The position numbers and the translations under genes were made by a program. This document shows positions 12,961 through 27,715 of a DNA stretch of 64,000 nt, piece after piece. Position 1 is the stretch's first letter; each line of letters starts with the position of its first letter. Source of the stretch: Pardosa pseudoannulata. Its lineage: Eukaryota > Arthropoda > Arachnida > Araneae > Lycosidae. The DNA lies in assembly GCA_032207245.1 (NCBI GenBank), contig CM063510.1:166002574-166066573 (forward strand), given 5' to 3'. Below the pieces are notes generated by a model. That model did not search any database. It was not told the origin of the DNA and saw only the letters and a program-made list of their open reading frames with translations.

Positions 12961-13184
12961 CTCTTACCAGCTAGCATTGCCTCTACACAAAGAGATCCGG
13001 TTGATACTTAAAAACCAGAATCGTGCATGTGTAATCAGAGATCAAAACGTTTTATTGGAATTTTTAAATGCTTCATTTAATTACTAAATGATGTTAAACA
13101 GCAACGGCTTTAACAACAGTCAACTTGTATAGCATTTACGTGCTGGTCCTCAAGGGGTTCATAGAGTGATCAAAATGTAATGGC

Positions 13185-13345
13185 TCATTGGTGTATATAT
13201 ACATATATATAGACATATATGTACATATATGTACATACATATATATATATATCAACATACAGACATGTAACATATATGTACATACATATAAATATAAACA
13301 TAGGATAAACATATACATGTATAAACATATAAATATAAATGTGTT
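13185..13345. repeat. TA/TACATATATG microsatellite
   Basis: Compound TATA/TACATATATGT tract just downstream of the CXXC exon donor. It explains the isoleucine/tyrosine-rich open frames on both strands. Confidence 0.8.
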
Positions 13346-13369
13346 CATGATAGAATAAGTGGTACTTAC

Positions 13370-13699
13370 ATATGGGCATTGCCGCAGTTTGCAGCACTGC
13401 CTCCTGCGGCCTGCACCACCAAAGCACGGCATATCCATGCATGTAGAGCAGGAACCACAATTAGCAGTGCAGCAAGCTGCACAGTTCCCGCATCGATGCC
13501 TCCTCTGACGAAAGGTATATGGCCCTGCTGGCAGCTGCTGCTTACATGCTCGTGGCGGTTGCTGCCGGGAAGGCCCAACCCTGGTTGGTGACTGGCGTGT
13601 GGGGCTGGGTGCTGCTGGGGACCAATCTGAGGGGGCTTCCCTCTGGTCCACGAGTGTGACTCGGGAGAGACACACTCGTAACTCCCTCGTCCTCCAGAA
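13370..13699 (-). CDS. Exon encoding the CXXC zinc finger
   Basis: A 330-bp exon, exactly 110 codons, phase 0 at both ends, acceptor at 13701-13700 and donor GTAAGT from 13369. A Pro/Arg/Gln-rich stretch (SPTRQSPTR, SRQQPPRACKQQ) precedes the finger. The finger reads RCGNC, AAC, four residues, CGSC, STC, then MDMPCFGG, GRRRQC, CKLRQC, which is the CxxCxxC - CxxCxxC - FGG - C(4)C plan of the family. The four residues between the first and second CxxCxxC blocks match DNMT1 and KDM2; MLL, MBD1 and CFP1 have five. The residue after MDMP is Cys where most members have Lys. A second open frame overlaps this exon (13366-13731), but only the CXXC frame keeps phase with the upstream exon. The next exon should lie below 13,368, and I could not find it. 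Confidence 0.88.
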
Positions 13700-16600
13700 C
13701 TAGAAAAAGAAACATTTATGTAAGAACTCAAATTTTATATATATAAATATTGGCAGCATAGTCATATTACTTTATTATGGTTATCAACAATGTAAACTTT
13801 TTCTTAGAAACATTCGGCCATCATTTGGCATAATGTACGCAAAAAAAAACTAAGTAGTGCACTACATAGGAAGAACTATCCAGTTAGTTTCACAAAACAC
13901 ATAATTGATAATTTAAGATTTAACAAAAAAAATGTTTGATATACTTTTAAATACCTGTAATAAAATTTATATTATTATGATTTAAACAACATATTAAGGC
14001 AACTTCTTTTATCAGTTAAATATACAGTAAATCTCTTTTCTGATACAATAATTGCTAGACTGTACATTCACCAGACACATAAGTAAAATATTACGTACCA
14101 CCACACAAACACCCACAAGAATAACAAGAATGCTTCCCTGCAACACTACACTTATTAATCAATACTTGATCAAAGGTCAAAACTTGTAGTTAAACAAATC
14201 ACTTAATTCCCTTTAATTCACCCCCCCCACACACACACACACAATGACCAGAAAGGCTGACAATAGTAGAATACTCGCTCTACAGTTTAAAACAAAACAC
14301 GAGCAATAATGAAAGTTTGGTGAGAAGCCTTTTAAATTTTTTCCCCTCTCTTTTGAATTCAAACTACTATGGTGGAAATTTTCAACCTAGATGATATTAT
14401 TTCCATTCTCAGAAGTAATAATTGAGAAAACCTGGAATTAAGGTACCCACCCAAGGGCACAATCACTTCCGTCAAAACCACATGCTTTGCAACAACCACA
14501 CTTATCTTACAATATAACCCAAATCCGTGCAATCTAAAATTAACTCAAAACTCCTCAGTTTTACCATGGAGCTATACAATCTTACAGTCCAAAAAAATGA
14601 AATCCATACGTCAACTCAAACATAAAGATTTTAATGCCTTAAGGATGTTTTGTTATTGTTTCTGATGCCAATTGGTCAAACTAAGCACAATTTTACCATA
14701 AACTACTTTTATAAAGTCAAAGGAATTTTCTTTTCGTTTGAACAAGCACCACTAGGGTGAAAGTATGAATTATGCTCAAGTGGGTCCTCATAATTTAGAA
14801 GCAATGACCAAGCAGCCCATAGGCTTAGCCTGCCTCTCCCAGAGGGGTTGATTGAGAACTTGAAGGATATTGTGAATACGAAAATAAAAGTACTTAACCC
14901 CAGTCACCTTTTAACAAATATGGTGGATCTTACGCTGGCTTGGGCTCCAAACCTGCAACTCTCTAATTACAAGAATGTTGCCTTTGCCAATTGAGCAAAG
15001 GTGTCTAGACACAAAGGTGTTTTCTGTCTAGATCATGTTGTTGAATAAGGAGCAAAGTTTCAAGCACATAACCAGAGTCAGGAACACTTTTCTTTAGGTC
15101 ATCATACAACAAAAGCACAGTTAAAATTTAAATTTTAAAGAAATAGAGGGATTGGGTTTTTAAATGACATTTAAATGTTGTGGAAAAATGAAATTAATAC
15201 TCACGGGCTCCTCTGGCTCTTCTGACTCCTCTCGGATGCACTGCCGCTTCCGGAGGCTACCATCCTACAAAGAAAGATCAGATGAGTCTGAATTTATGTC
15301 AGTTTCTACAAATGAAATTGTTGAAAAACATTGATAACAAGTAACAATGAAAAAAATATAAACAATTGTAAATAAAGTTTTGGATTTGTAATTATCAAGG
15401 CTGTACTCAAAAAATAATTTTGGTATAGTCAGGGTATCTGCCAAAATAAAATTTTTCAAATCCATGACTTTTCATGACTTTCCCTGATCATTTTCCATGA
15501 CTTTAAAAAGCTTTCGTTAAAGTATATATGAATAAAATTTCTGATGTACATACAAATAAAATATATGCTTTTAGAGAAATTACAGGAATTTTATCATAAA
15601 AAAACTATAAACTTACTTTATAAGTGTTAATAAACTCACATACATAAAAATAAATTGGTTGTATCTACATACCTAAGTTTAATCATATAGCAATTTTTCA
15701 ATCAAAATGTTTCCAATTTGAATTCAGGGTACTTTGGTATTATCCAGGTGACCATGAATAATAGCCAAATATAACCCTATAATGTTTATATACAATATCT
15801 CTGGAGATAAACTTATATTTTGTGCAAAAATCTTAACTAATTTTTATTAAAAACTAATTATTATTATATTAATAAAATTTTAATCTACAATTTAAGAAAA
15901 AAAACCAGAATAATATACATTTACCCACCCATTAAGCTTTCTTGCTTTGAGTTTCCTTGGTGAAAAAATTTTACTTGGCAATAGGGTCGATAGGATAATA
16001 CATAAATACCAAACTCAGTAACTTCAGCCAAATGACAAGTAAAAATAGAATTAAACAATTCAATGCATTTTTTTTTTAATCGGTAGTTTAGCGGATCCAT
16101 GACTTTCCATGACTTTTACTCATTTTACTTGAAAAATCATGACTTTTCATGACAAAATTAATCCATTGTCTAAATCCATGATTTTCCATGACTTTCCCTG
16201 ACTTCCCAGGTGCACGGAAACCATGTATAGGTCTGACTCCAACTTATTAAAGATATAAATTTAAAATATTGTTAGAGTGTAAAGATTTAATTTTCTTATG
16301 AAAGTATTCATAGGCTGAAGAATATCACTATAATAATTGTCATACAGCATAACAATATATACAAACATTTTTTAATGACCAATGAAAATTTCACCTAGGT
16401 CACCCTCTGGGTATGGTGTTGGTAATTACTGTTTCAATTAAATATACCAAGAAAATTACTTAACCAAGAGTAGAAGCATAATAAAGGGAAAATGAATAAT
16501 GTAAATTGTTAAACCAAACAAATATTACTTTTAAGTACTGTACATAATCAAGATAAATAGCTACTCAAAAATTTGTAACCAGTAAACCTGAACTAGTGGT

Positions 16601-19122
16601 ATTCCGATTTATGTGCCAGCTCCATTTCATGGACTGGTTTTGGACGCATTGTGGAATATTTTGTGTTACACATTATGGAACTATTAAGAGATACAAACAA
16701 TTTCATTTACATCTAATTAATTTGATTCAGGCAAAGGATCAAGCAAATAAGTCCAAATAGCATAAGTTACTTGAGTAAATATATTAACTACATTATCTTA
16801 ACATTTGCCTTTAAACTTTATCAAACTTTATTTTATTTACTATATATATGCAATATTTTTAACCTAAAATTTTAACCATCATAAGTACCTATATCTTAAA
16901 ATTACTTTCAGGCAATTCTATCCCTTTCTGGCAACTTTGTTGAATATCTTTGTTTTTGCTGCTAATTTGACAGCTTCAAACTTCGAAACTTCCTGTTGCA
17001 TAAATGCTCTTTCTGTAGCATCAGTGCTTTAAATAACTCATCATGAGAAAACTTTGTTATCTGACAATTAAAACTTATAATTGGTTAGCCCAAACAATTA
17101 TAAAATTGAGATGTGTTTATTAGACAGAAGTCTGTGAGAGAAGTTGCTTCAATAAACTAGATTCATTTTGATCCTATCAATTTTCTTTGTTAAATTTTCA
17201 GTTGTTCAGTTTTCAGTTTTATTTGCCGTGGATGCACTTGATTCAAAATTCCCTTTGCAATGGGACAAATTACTCATTACATATATGTATATAACAGGTG
17301 AAGAGCATTAAAAGAAAAATACAAAAAACACCAATTTCAAGCTTTACAGCTTTATTCAAAGCAAGCTATTTTGTTTGCAAACAAGAAACTCAATCTATCA
17401 AATCCCAAGATTTAACTGCTTTCTCCTTGAACTTGGCACTCTTTTCCATTAAATAGTAATTTTACCTGCATATTCTTATGCCAAAGAGTTCACTTTTTTT
17501 ATTATTTATTTGTTTTTATTTCTAATATTTAAATTCCAAACGTGAGATATAGGTATAAACTCATAAATTAAAACCATAGCTTAAATTTATATTTTTTCGG
17601 TCTCCCTGCATAGGTTTATGTGGGATTAAGTTTATGAGAAACGTCTTCAAATGTATTTTGGTGCATTAATTATATATTAAATATGAATACAAGTTTCAGA
17701 AGACATGCCATATCCTTCGTGTTAATCGCTAAATTTTAGATACCACATTTCTGAAACACCTTTGTAATTATGCTAGTCGGATATGTTTTACAAGTTTTTA
17801 AATGATTAAAATATTAATTTTTTTTATTACTGAAATATTGCTGTATTTGTTTTAAATTATTTGATACTAACCTACAACTTTTTTCAGTTAATAAATGTTA
17901 TCACTTAAATCTATCACCAAGTGATGCTATATTCTTCACAGCATTTGGTATCACCAAGCAGTATTGTTTACTATAAGATTTAGCTTCTTCATTAACTTTC
18001 ATAAGATTTTACCATCAGTTAATGCCCCAATCCAGTACATAGTCAAGTTTACAAACTGAACAAAACATGTCATTTTTGGTGGCCATATTTAATAGACAAG
18101 AATGAGTCACCTGGCACCTTCAACTTGTGATGTAAGCAGTGGAATATTAATTGAGCCAATAAATATAAATTTTTATATAATATAATAATTGTACCTCAGC
18201 ATCCGAAGATGCACGCCTCTTTCGGCTGGCAGTGCTGGAGCTGTAAATAAAGAAAAACATCGATATCTAATGATTTTGTCAAATATAATATATTTAAGAT
18301 ATATAAGATATTATAAAAATATACTATAATTTCGCACATATAGTCTGCAGACTATCTGTGTTTAAAAAACAAATTTCTTCAACCGCAGACTATCTGCTGG
18401 TTGTTCATTGGTCAAATCATCAAAATTGGAAGAAGAGGAACAAAAGCAACATGCAAATGGCTGATGATGAAATGTAAACAAAAGCACGACTCATGAAATG
18501 CCAAGAAAACATCGTATTGTATTGGTAATAAACCATGAAAAACAATACAACCCATAGAGAAGAACAAATCAGTAGTAATAAGTACTGCAATCTTATATTG
18601 TGTCCTGGAGTATGGGAATATATCGATAGTCACTAATTACAGCTCCGATTGACAACACCTGAGTAGATGGGTTCAAGATCGAAGGTTGAGGGTCGAAGGT
18701 CATTTCACCTCGAGGATCACTGGTAAGAGTGTTTTGTTCTCAAAGTTTAATTTGCCGTAATATTGGTTATTCATTATGTCTTTAAAACATCATCGTAGTT
18801 TTACTGCTGATTTCAAGCTGAAATTAATTCAGAAGGTCGACAAGAAAGAAGTAAGAAATTGAAGCAAGCAAAAGAAAACATTCAAAAATATGAGAAGAAA
18901 GCTATCCAAAAAAATACAATGGCCTGCATTAGAAGACAATTTACATAGCTGGGTTCTCGAACAGAGAAATATAGGCTGTTTCTTCCATTAAAATTCGTCT
19001 CCGAGGCTATGGCAGAAGAAATGATTTCAAAATTTAAAGGTGGAATTGAGTCTAATCCAGACTTTTCAGCACTCTATACGATGGACTATATGATGGTGCA
19101 GACTAAACGTGTGAAATTATGG

Positions 19123-19155
<33 letters not shown>

Positions 19156-20874
19156 CAGTACAGTAAACTAAAATTAAATACTGAAGAAGAATTACAGTAA
19201 AATAGAGCATTTAATTATGAAGACAATATTCTTTAATATAAATTAAACTTTATACTATTCAATTAGTTAAATAATTGATGAAAAATAAAGACATTAGAAC
19301 TAAAATGTAAGCTTTAATAAAAAAAAATTCTGAAAAAGTTAAATGCTTCCAGGCTAAGACAAGACTATCAGGTGTGCACAGATGCAGTTGTCTACATTTT
19401 CAGTACTGCAGATGGAATGAATAATGAAATATGCTAACCAAAGTTTTCTTTTTCTTTTTTAATATTTTACTAGAAATATTTAGTTACAAAATATATTTTC
19501 CATTGTCGATTACTTTTGGTATCTCATAATAGTTGTCATAAAATTTCGTATAATGAATACTTATTGTATATTTTGCTAATTAAAAAAGGAATGATTTGGA
19601 ACATATAATTCTTTAAAAAGGAATTATAACTCAAGAAATTTCACAAATGTCAGATAAAAAAAATTTACAGAGATTTGTAATAAGATATATGTAAAAATTT
19701 AGAAACATCAGATATCTGAAGGACTGACAGATAAAAAGAGAAAGAAAAATGTAGTTTAAGGGAGTATTGTTACCTCTGTTTCAACGGATATATATTTCAT
19801 TAAACTAAATATAAATATATGATGTATATGTGTATTTAACTTTGATATTAATCAATTATATGAGATACTCATATAAACATAATAAGCTTCTATGAACTAG
19901 GCTAAACTATGAATCTACTAGAAATTCATATTAAAACAGGTAGCCAAATACTATCGTAAACATAGGCAATTAATAGTTCAGCACCATTCCTGTGTTTATT
20001 CATATCTGTATGTACACTAATACAATATATATTATATATATTAATATAACTAATAATAGTTCATATAATTCTTATGTATCTGTTATAAAGCTTCGCACAA
20101 CAGTACTTTGTTTATATGAAACAAATATACATATATATTAAATAGAACAGATAAATTATATAATTTTATATTATGTTGTATAATCTTTTCATAGTTTTTC
20201 TCATTTAAAAAATGGGTATTTCAATGGTACACAAAGATAATTCGATTAAAAAAATAAATTAAATAAAGGGGAGGAAGCGTTAGGTAAATAACGAAGCCTA
20301 AGAAATTTGTTTTGGAAAGCAACCTAGTTTTTAACACTAAACAGAAACAATAACAGTCTCAAACAGGAGTACCAACTGTGCTCCTACAGCCTTAAATTTG
20401 ATAGTTTTCATTTCCACCTCAACTAGGAACATCAAGATAGGGTCCTCACCTCGGTCTTGACCTCCCATTGCCCCTTAATGAATATCAGAGACTGTTAAAA
20501 GAAAATCAGAATTTACAATTCTGCTGCTAGAGCAAAATAAAAGATGACTCGAAAATTCTGCTTACTGAGATTATTACTGCAAAAAAAAGGGATTTTTTGA
20601 GCAAAGGAATACTTTTGTTTTCGAGCAGTCTGCCACAATTTACGAAAACAAATTACAGACTTGGAGCCCTATGGCACAAAAGTATCATTTTGGAGCTGTT
20701 CTGCCCCTGCATAAGGAGATGCTGCCACCTGGATGTACAGGAAATGAGAGAAGCGAAGCATGCACATGGGATTAATATCTTTTTATCTTTTTCTGCTTTA
20801 ATATGTTTAACTTCCTGTTGCTTGTAAATGTTAGTTCCTAATAAATATAATTAAAGCATCTAGCCTCTCTCTCT

Positions 20875-20926
<52 letters not shown>

Positions 20927-22721
20927 CACTATTATAAAAAAATGTTTAATATTTATATTGCTTAATATATTCTTATGCATTTGTACTACATTATAATAAT
21001 ATAATAATACTAGACAAACCAACAGACATTGTCCTGTTTTTAAGTTATAAATCCAAAAATTGTTAGTTTTAAAATAAATTATAAAACAGACCGTTCTGAT
21101 GGAAAAGTAAGGGGGGAAAAAATTTTAAATACTTGATGCCACCACACGTACAGTCATTATTGCTTAATATATTCTTATGCATTTTTACTACATTATAATA
21201 ATATAATAATACTAGACAAACCGGCAGACATTGTCCTGTTTTATTGTTGTAAATCCGAAAATTGTTAAATGTTTTAAAATAAATTATAAAATGGACCATT
21301 TTAATGGAAAAATAAGGGAAAAAATTAAAAAATACTTGGTGCCACCACATTTACAGTCATCAAAAGTGTATTTAGATTAAATTAAAATTCCCATATCACC
21401 TACACAGGGATTTGATCGCTCCTTGTACTGAAGTCTGTAGCACAGTCCACTGTGTTACAGATATGTTGGCATTGAAGGGTTTCAAGCATCATTATAATAA
21501 ACTCAATATGTATGCAAGTAATAAGATATATGTAAAAATTTAGAAACATCAGATATCTGAAGGACTGACAGATAAAAAAAGAAAGAAAAATGTAGTTTAA
21601 GGGAGTATTGTTACCTCTGTTTCAACGGATATATATTTCATTAAACTAAATATAAATATATGATGTATATGTGTATTTAACTTTGATATTAATCAATTAT
21701 ATGAGATACTCATATAAACATAATAAGCTTCTATGAACTAGGCTAAACTATGAATCTACTAGAAATTCATATTAAAACAGGGAGCCAAATACTATCGTAA
21801 ACATAGGCAATTAATAGTTCAGCACCATTCCAGTGTTTATTTAAATCTGTATGTACACTAATACAATATATATTATATATATTAATATAACTAATAATAG
21901 TTCACATAATTCTTATGTATCTGTTATAAAGCTTTGCACAACAGTACTTTGTTTATATGAAACAAATATACATATATATTAAATAGAACAGATAAATTAT
22001 ATAATTTTATATTATGTTGTATAATCTTTTCATAGTTTTCTCATTTAAAAAATGGTTATTTCAATGGTACACAAAGATAATTCGATTAAAAAAATAAATT
22101 AAATAAAGGGGAGGAAGCGTTAGGTAAATAACGGCTAAGAGCCTAAGAAATTTGTTTTGGAAAGCAACCTAGTTTTTAACACTAAACAGAAACACAATAA
22201 CAGTCTCAAACAGGAGTACCAACTGTGCTCCTACAGCCTTAAATTTGATAGTTTTCATTTCCACCTCAACTAGGAACATCAAGATAGGGTCCTCACCCCG
22301 GTCTTGACCTCCCATTGCCCCTTAATGAATATCAGAGACTGTTAAAAGAAAATCAGAATTTACAATTCTGCTGCTAGAGCAAAATAAAAGATGACTCGAA
22401 AATTCTGCTTACTGAGATTATTACTGCAAAAAAAAGGGATTTTTTGAGCAAAGGAATACTTTTGTTTTCGAGCAGTCTGCCACAATTTACGAAAACAAAT
22501 TACAGACTTGGAGCCCTATGGCACAAAAGTATCATTTTGGAGCTGTTCTGCCCCTGCATAAGGAGATGCTGCCACCTGGATGTACAGGAAATGAGAGAAG
22601 TGAAGCATGCACATGGGATTAATATCTTTTTATCTTTTTCTGCTTTAATATGTTTAACTTCCTGTTGCTTGTAAATGTTAGTCCCTAATAAATATAATTA
22701 AAGCATCTAGCCTCTCTCTCT

Positions 22722-22765
<44 letters not shown>

Positions 22766-25700
22766 CACTATTATAAAAAAATGTTTAATATTTATATTGC
22801 TTAATATATTCTTATGCATTTGTACTACATTATAATATAATAATACTAGACAAACCGACAGACATTGTCCTGTTTTAAAGTTATAAATCCAAAAATTGTT
22901 AGTTTTAAAATAAATTATAAAACAGACCGTTCTGATGGAAAAGTAAGGGGGGAAAAAATTTTAAATACTTGATGCCACCACACGTACAGTCATTATTGCT
23001 TAATATATTCTTATGCATTTTTACTACATTATAATAATATAATAATACTAGACAAACCGGCAGACATTGTCCTGTTTTATTGTTGTAAATCCGAAAATTG
23101 TTAAATGTTTTAAAATAAAATGGACCATTTTAATGGAAAAATAAGGGAAAAAATTAAAAAATACTTGGTGCCACCACATTTACAGTCATCAAAAGTGTAT
23201 TTAGATTAAATTAAAATTCCCATATCACCTACACAGGGATTTGATCGCTCCTTGTACTGAAGTCTGTAGCACAGTCCACTGTGTTACAGATATGTTGGCA
23301 TTGAAAGGTTTCAAGCATCATTATAATAAACTCAATATGTATGCAATTCTGAATATTTAATAAAAAATCATATTCTACCAGATCAAATTGTGAATCTAAA
23401 CCATTCTTGAATCAACTTAATTATATACACAAGATTTCATGAAAATCACTCCAGCTATTTCAGAGTTCTATTGAAAACACATACAGAAAAATTTAGTATG
23501 TAAAGATATGAAAAAAAAATAGCAACATACCTGGAGCTCCTGGAGGACTTAGGCCTGGCTGCTGGTGGGCTGGGGGCCTGAAAAAAAAAAGTTATATTTA
23601 TATGCAATTTAAAGTAAATATATTAGACAGATTGCACAAATTCAAAATGAAAACCATATCTTTAAACATTAGAATATATCTTTTCTACAAAAAAAAAAAA
23701 TTTTAATACACAAAGTTCCAAAATTATCAGCAAAAAGATTTACAAACTTAAAATTATAATTTAAATTACATGAAATGTTAAAATAAATTCTAAGACCACT
23801 GTTTCCTTTTGATTTAAAAACTTTTAAATTTTCACTTTAAATTACATGAAATGTTAAAATAAATAGTAAAATCATTGTTTAATTTTTATTTAATAAGTGT
23901 TAAAATATCAATTTAAATTACCTTTCTGGGCCTGGGTGCGTAGCTGGGGGCCACCTGAAAAAAAAGTTCTGTTTATATGCAATTTAAAATAAATATATTG
24001 AACAGACTCCAGAAACTCAGAATGAAAACCATATCTTTAAACGTTAGAATATATCATTTCTACAAAAAAAATTTAATTCACAAAGTTCCAAAATTATCAA
24101 TAAAAATATTTATAAACTTAAAATTTCAATTTCAATTACATAAAATGCTAAAATAAAATGCAAGATCATTTCCTTTTAAGGTTTGGATAGGCAAACCTTT
24201 TATAAAAGTGAGCATAGAAAGTACGGAAACATTTTGGCAGATCAAATATTATCTAATTATCAAAATTCTCCAATATTAAAATTCAATAAGTGCAAAAAGT
24301 ATACTTTGAAACTTATGTTATTGATAAAACGGCATTTCTTAGCTCACATTTAAAAGCAAAAAACTATTTTATGATTCCTTATCATGTGCGAAATGTACAA
24401 ATTTCAGGTGAAAAATTTTAACACATATAATTGTTTATTACTAGTTGCAAGGAACCAAAAATAAATAGCTTTAATTTTTTTTGCTATTATGCTCGAGAAA
24501 TTCCAGTATTCTTCATCAGGAAATGAAAACAAATATTTTTTTCAACACATATATGTTGACGTATGATAAGACCTTTAAGAGTTCCACTGTCTTTCAAACG
24601 ACTTATACATGTCTTGATTTTAAGTATGTTACTAAAGGAAACATTATTTTAAGCAGACAGAGCATCATTTTTAGTGATGATTTCTAAAAGTATTCAGATA
24701 AAAGTCATGTAGACACTAACCTTCGATTCTACCAATGCGTGTAAATGTTCAAAATTGGGGAGAAAAAAAAAATAAAACATTTATGTATTAAGAAAATTTT
24801 GCAATTGAACATTTTTTAAATTAAAAGTTAAGAAATAAATCTGGGCTACCTATCACACTGTTAAATGTCATATGACATTATTACTAGAATACTAATACAA
24901 CCAAAAAAACATAAAATTTAATATAAAATTAATAACTATACCTCCAGATCCTCCGATTCGCTGTTGGAGGAACTGTAAAACAAAACAGAGAAAAATGTCA
25001 AGATCTATACATGTTGCAAAATATAAAACATTGGGAATAAAACAGAAAAAATATATATACTGTATATTACCAAATACAACCCTATCCCTATTTAAGCCAA
25101 GAGCATGGGTGATTCTAAATAAAAAAAAAAGCTGCCCTCCCAGATTTTTAGAGGAGGGGCAAACTTAATAGTTTTGCTCCTTCAGATTTTTAAGGTTTTA
25201 TTCATAGATTAAATTTTTGATTCCACATTTTAATGAATGTTGAAGTTAATCTGTTTTTATTAGTGTGATTAAGACTTATTCCAATTACAGTTATCATCCT
25301 TTCCTGGGGCATTTTTAAAGTAAATATAAATATTCGAACTTGTAGTAGTTTAGCCCCTCCAAATGTTTTGGGTTTTATTCATACATTAAATTTTTGACAT
25401 TTTAATAGATGTTGAAGTTATTCTGTTTTTATTTGTATGCTTAAGACTTGTTCTAATTACAATTATCATCCATTCCTGGAAATCTTTAAAGCAAGTATGG
25501 GTATTCAAACTTGTAGATTTGCCCCTCCAGATTTTTAGAGCTTTATTCATATATTAAATTGTTAATTCAACGTTTTAATGAATGAAGTTAATCTGTTTTT
25601 ATTAGTCTGCTTAAGACTTATTCCAATTATAGTTATCGTCCTTTGGTGGGACATTTATCAAGCAAGTATAGGTATTCGAACTCGTAGGTTTGCCCCTCCA

Positions 25701-27058
25701 GATTTTTAGAGTTTTATTCATATATTAAATTGTTGATTCGACATTTTAATGAATGTTGAAGTTAATCTGTTTTTAATCTATTTTTATTAGTGTGCTGAAG
25801 TCTTATTCTAATTACTGTTATCCTTTCCTGAGGCATTTTTAAAGGAAGTATAGGCATTCGAACTTGTAGTTTTGCCACTCTAGATTTTTAGTATTTTATT
25901 CATATATTAAATTTTTTTATTTGACATTTTAACGAATGTTGAAATTAATCAGTTTTTATTAGTGTGTTGAAGACTTTTTCTAATTACGATTATCGTCCTT
26001 TCTTCAGACATTTTTAAAGCAAGTATTGCTATTCGAACTTGTAGATTTGCATCTCCAAATGTTTTGGGTTTTATTCACACATTGAATTTTTGACATTTTA
26101 GTGAATGTTGCATTTATTCTGTTTTTATTAGATGTTTAAGATTTATTCTAATTACAGTTATCCTCCTTTCCTGGGACATTTTTAAAGCAAGTATAAGAAT
26201 TCAAACTTGTAGTTTTTGCCCCTGTTGATTTTTAGGTTTTACTAATTTATTAAAGGAAGTATAAGTACTCTAATAACTGTATGCTTCTCGATTTTTTCAA
26301 GACCTTTTTTGAGGAATAAGTATATGCTACCAATAAAGGAATCAACAAGAAAACAAGTTTTTTTTAAAGCCGTAGTAAAGGGGATTGGTGCACCCCCCTC
26401 CCACCAAAATTTAAAAATTCTATAAGACCATGTCGTGGAAAGAAAATGAACCATATGTGCCTTCTGCTTGGCTACAGACAACAGTTTTCTTAGAAAAAGA
26501 CCGCTTTAGTCCACATTCAAACCAAACCAAACCCCAAATGTTCACCGAACTTTTAAAGTTTAATCTATGTTATTATTTCGAATAATTCTTATTATTAGTA
26601 TTATAATATATAAGAACTTCAGAATATACTGAAATCTTTGTTCCATTGGTGAATGAAATACTGGTGTTTAAACTTATTTGAAAAGTAAAACAATGCTTGC
26701 ATTTTAATGATAACGTGTGTTTGAAGAGGAGAAAGATCAAAAAGATAAAGAGGACAAAATATTTGATATGCATATGCAGTACTATGCTTTCAAGAAAATA
26801 AATTGTCTATATTTTTGGAAAAAATTGATTTGTATTTTAAATTGGAAAAACCAGCTTAATTCAGTTTTACTTAGTGGAATTTTCTTTTGCTTAGATATTT
26901 ATCAGGTAAAAAAAATGTATCGCTAAAAAATTCATGTACTACATCTGTTCTACAGATCCATATGCAATCCCATACAACCCCAACATAAGTCCCCACCCAC
27001 CCACACACTTTAGTTCTTTAAAATGCCTAAAAAATTTGTGTCTTGTACACAGGTATGA

Positions 27059-27137
<79 letters not shown>

Positions 27138-27684
27138 ATCTGTGTGAATGTATATATTTATTTATAAGTATGTCTAAATTCATATCTGTAAGTATATGCA
27201 TATATATATATATATATATACAAACACATGTATTTATGTGTACATACATACATACTTATATACAAGGCCGTAGGCAGGGGGAGGGATTTGGGAGACTGGT
27301 CCCCCCCCCTCGAAATTTTGAAAGACCATTTTGTAGATAGACAATGTCCCACGTTTGTGTGTGTATGTGTTTATCTGCCTAGCTGTTCGTGAACATGGAC
27401 TGTTATTCTCTTAGAAAAAAACACCAAGACCATAAAAGTCTTGCTCGGCCGCTGGCTGGAAATACAGCACTGTATTTCCAGCACTGTATTCCAGAAATAC
27501 AGTGCTTTCCCTTACATCAATTGAAATATCATAAACAAATAAAAATGTCTTTCTCCCTTGGTCCCCCTCCAAAAATAATTTCTGGCTACGGCACTGCTTA
27601 TATATATATAAATAAAAGCAAGGAAGACAGGGCCCTCAAGGGCTGTAGGTTCCTTTTAATACATACATATACATGTATGTGTGT

Positions 27685-27715
<31 letters not shown>

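Noticed and set aside
13366..13731. Alternative 121-codon minus frame over the CXXC exon
   Set aside because: It contains no domain and does not keep phase with the exon at 15,205-15,264.
20597..22674. 76-codon frame present twice (20,597-20,827 and 22,444-22,674)
   Set aside because: It is repeated only because the 1.84-kb block is duplicated. The difference level equals that of surrounding non-coding DNA, and there is no domain or splice context.
24715..24750. Possible 8-base micro-exon on the minus strand between GGTAG and GTTAGT
   Set aside because: Inclusion would break the frame; the flanking exons 24942 and 23954 already join in phase.
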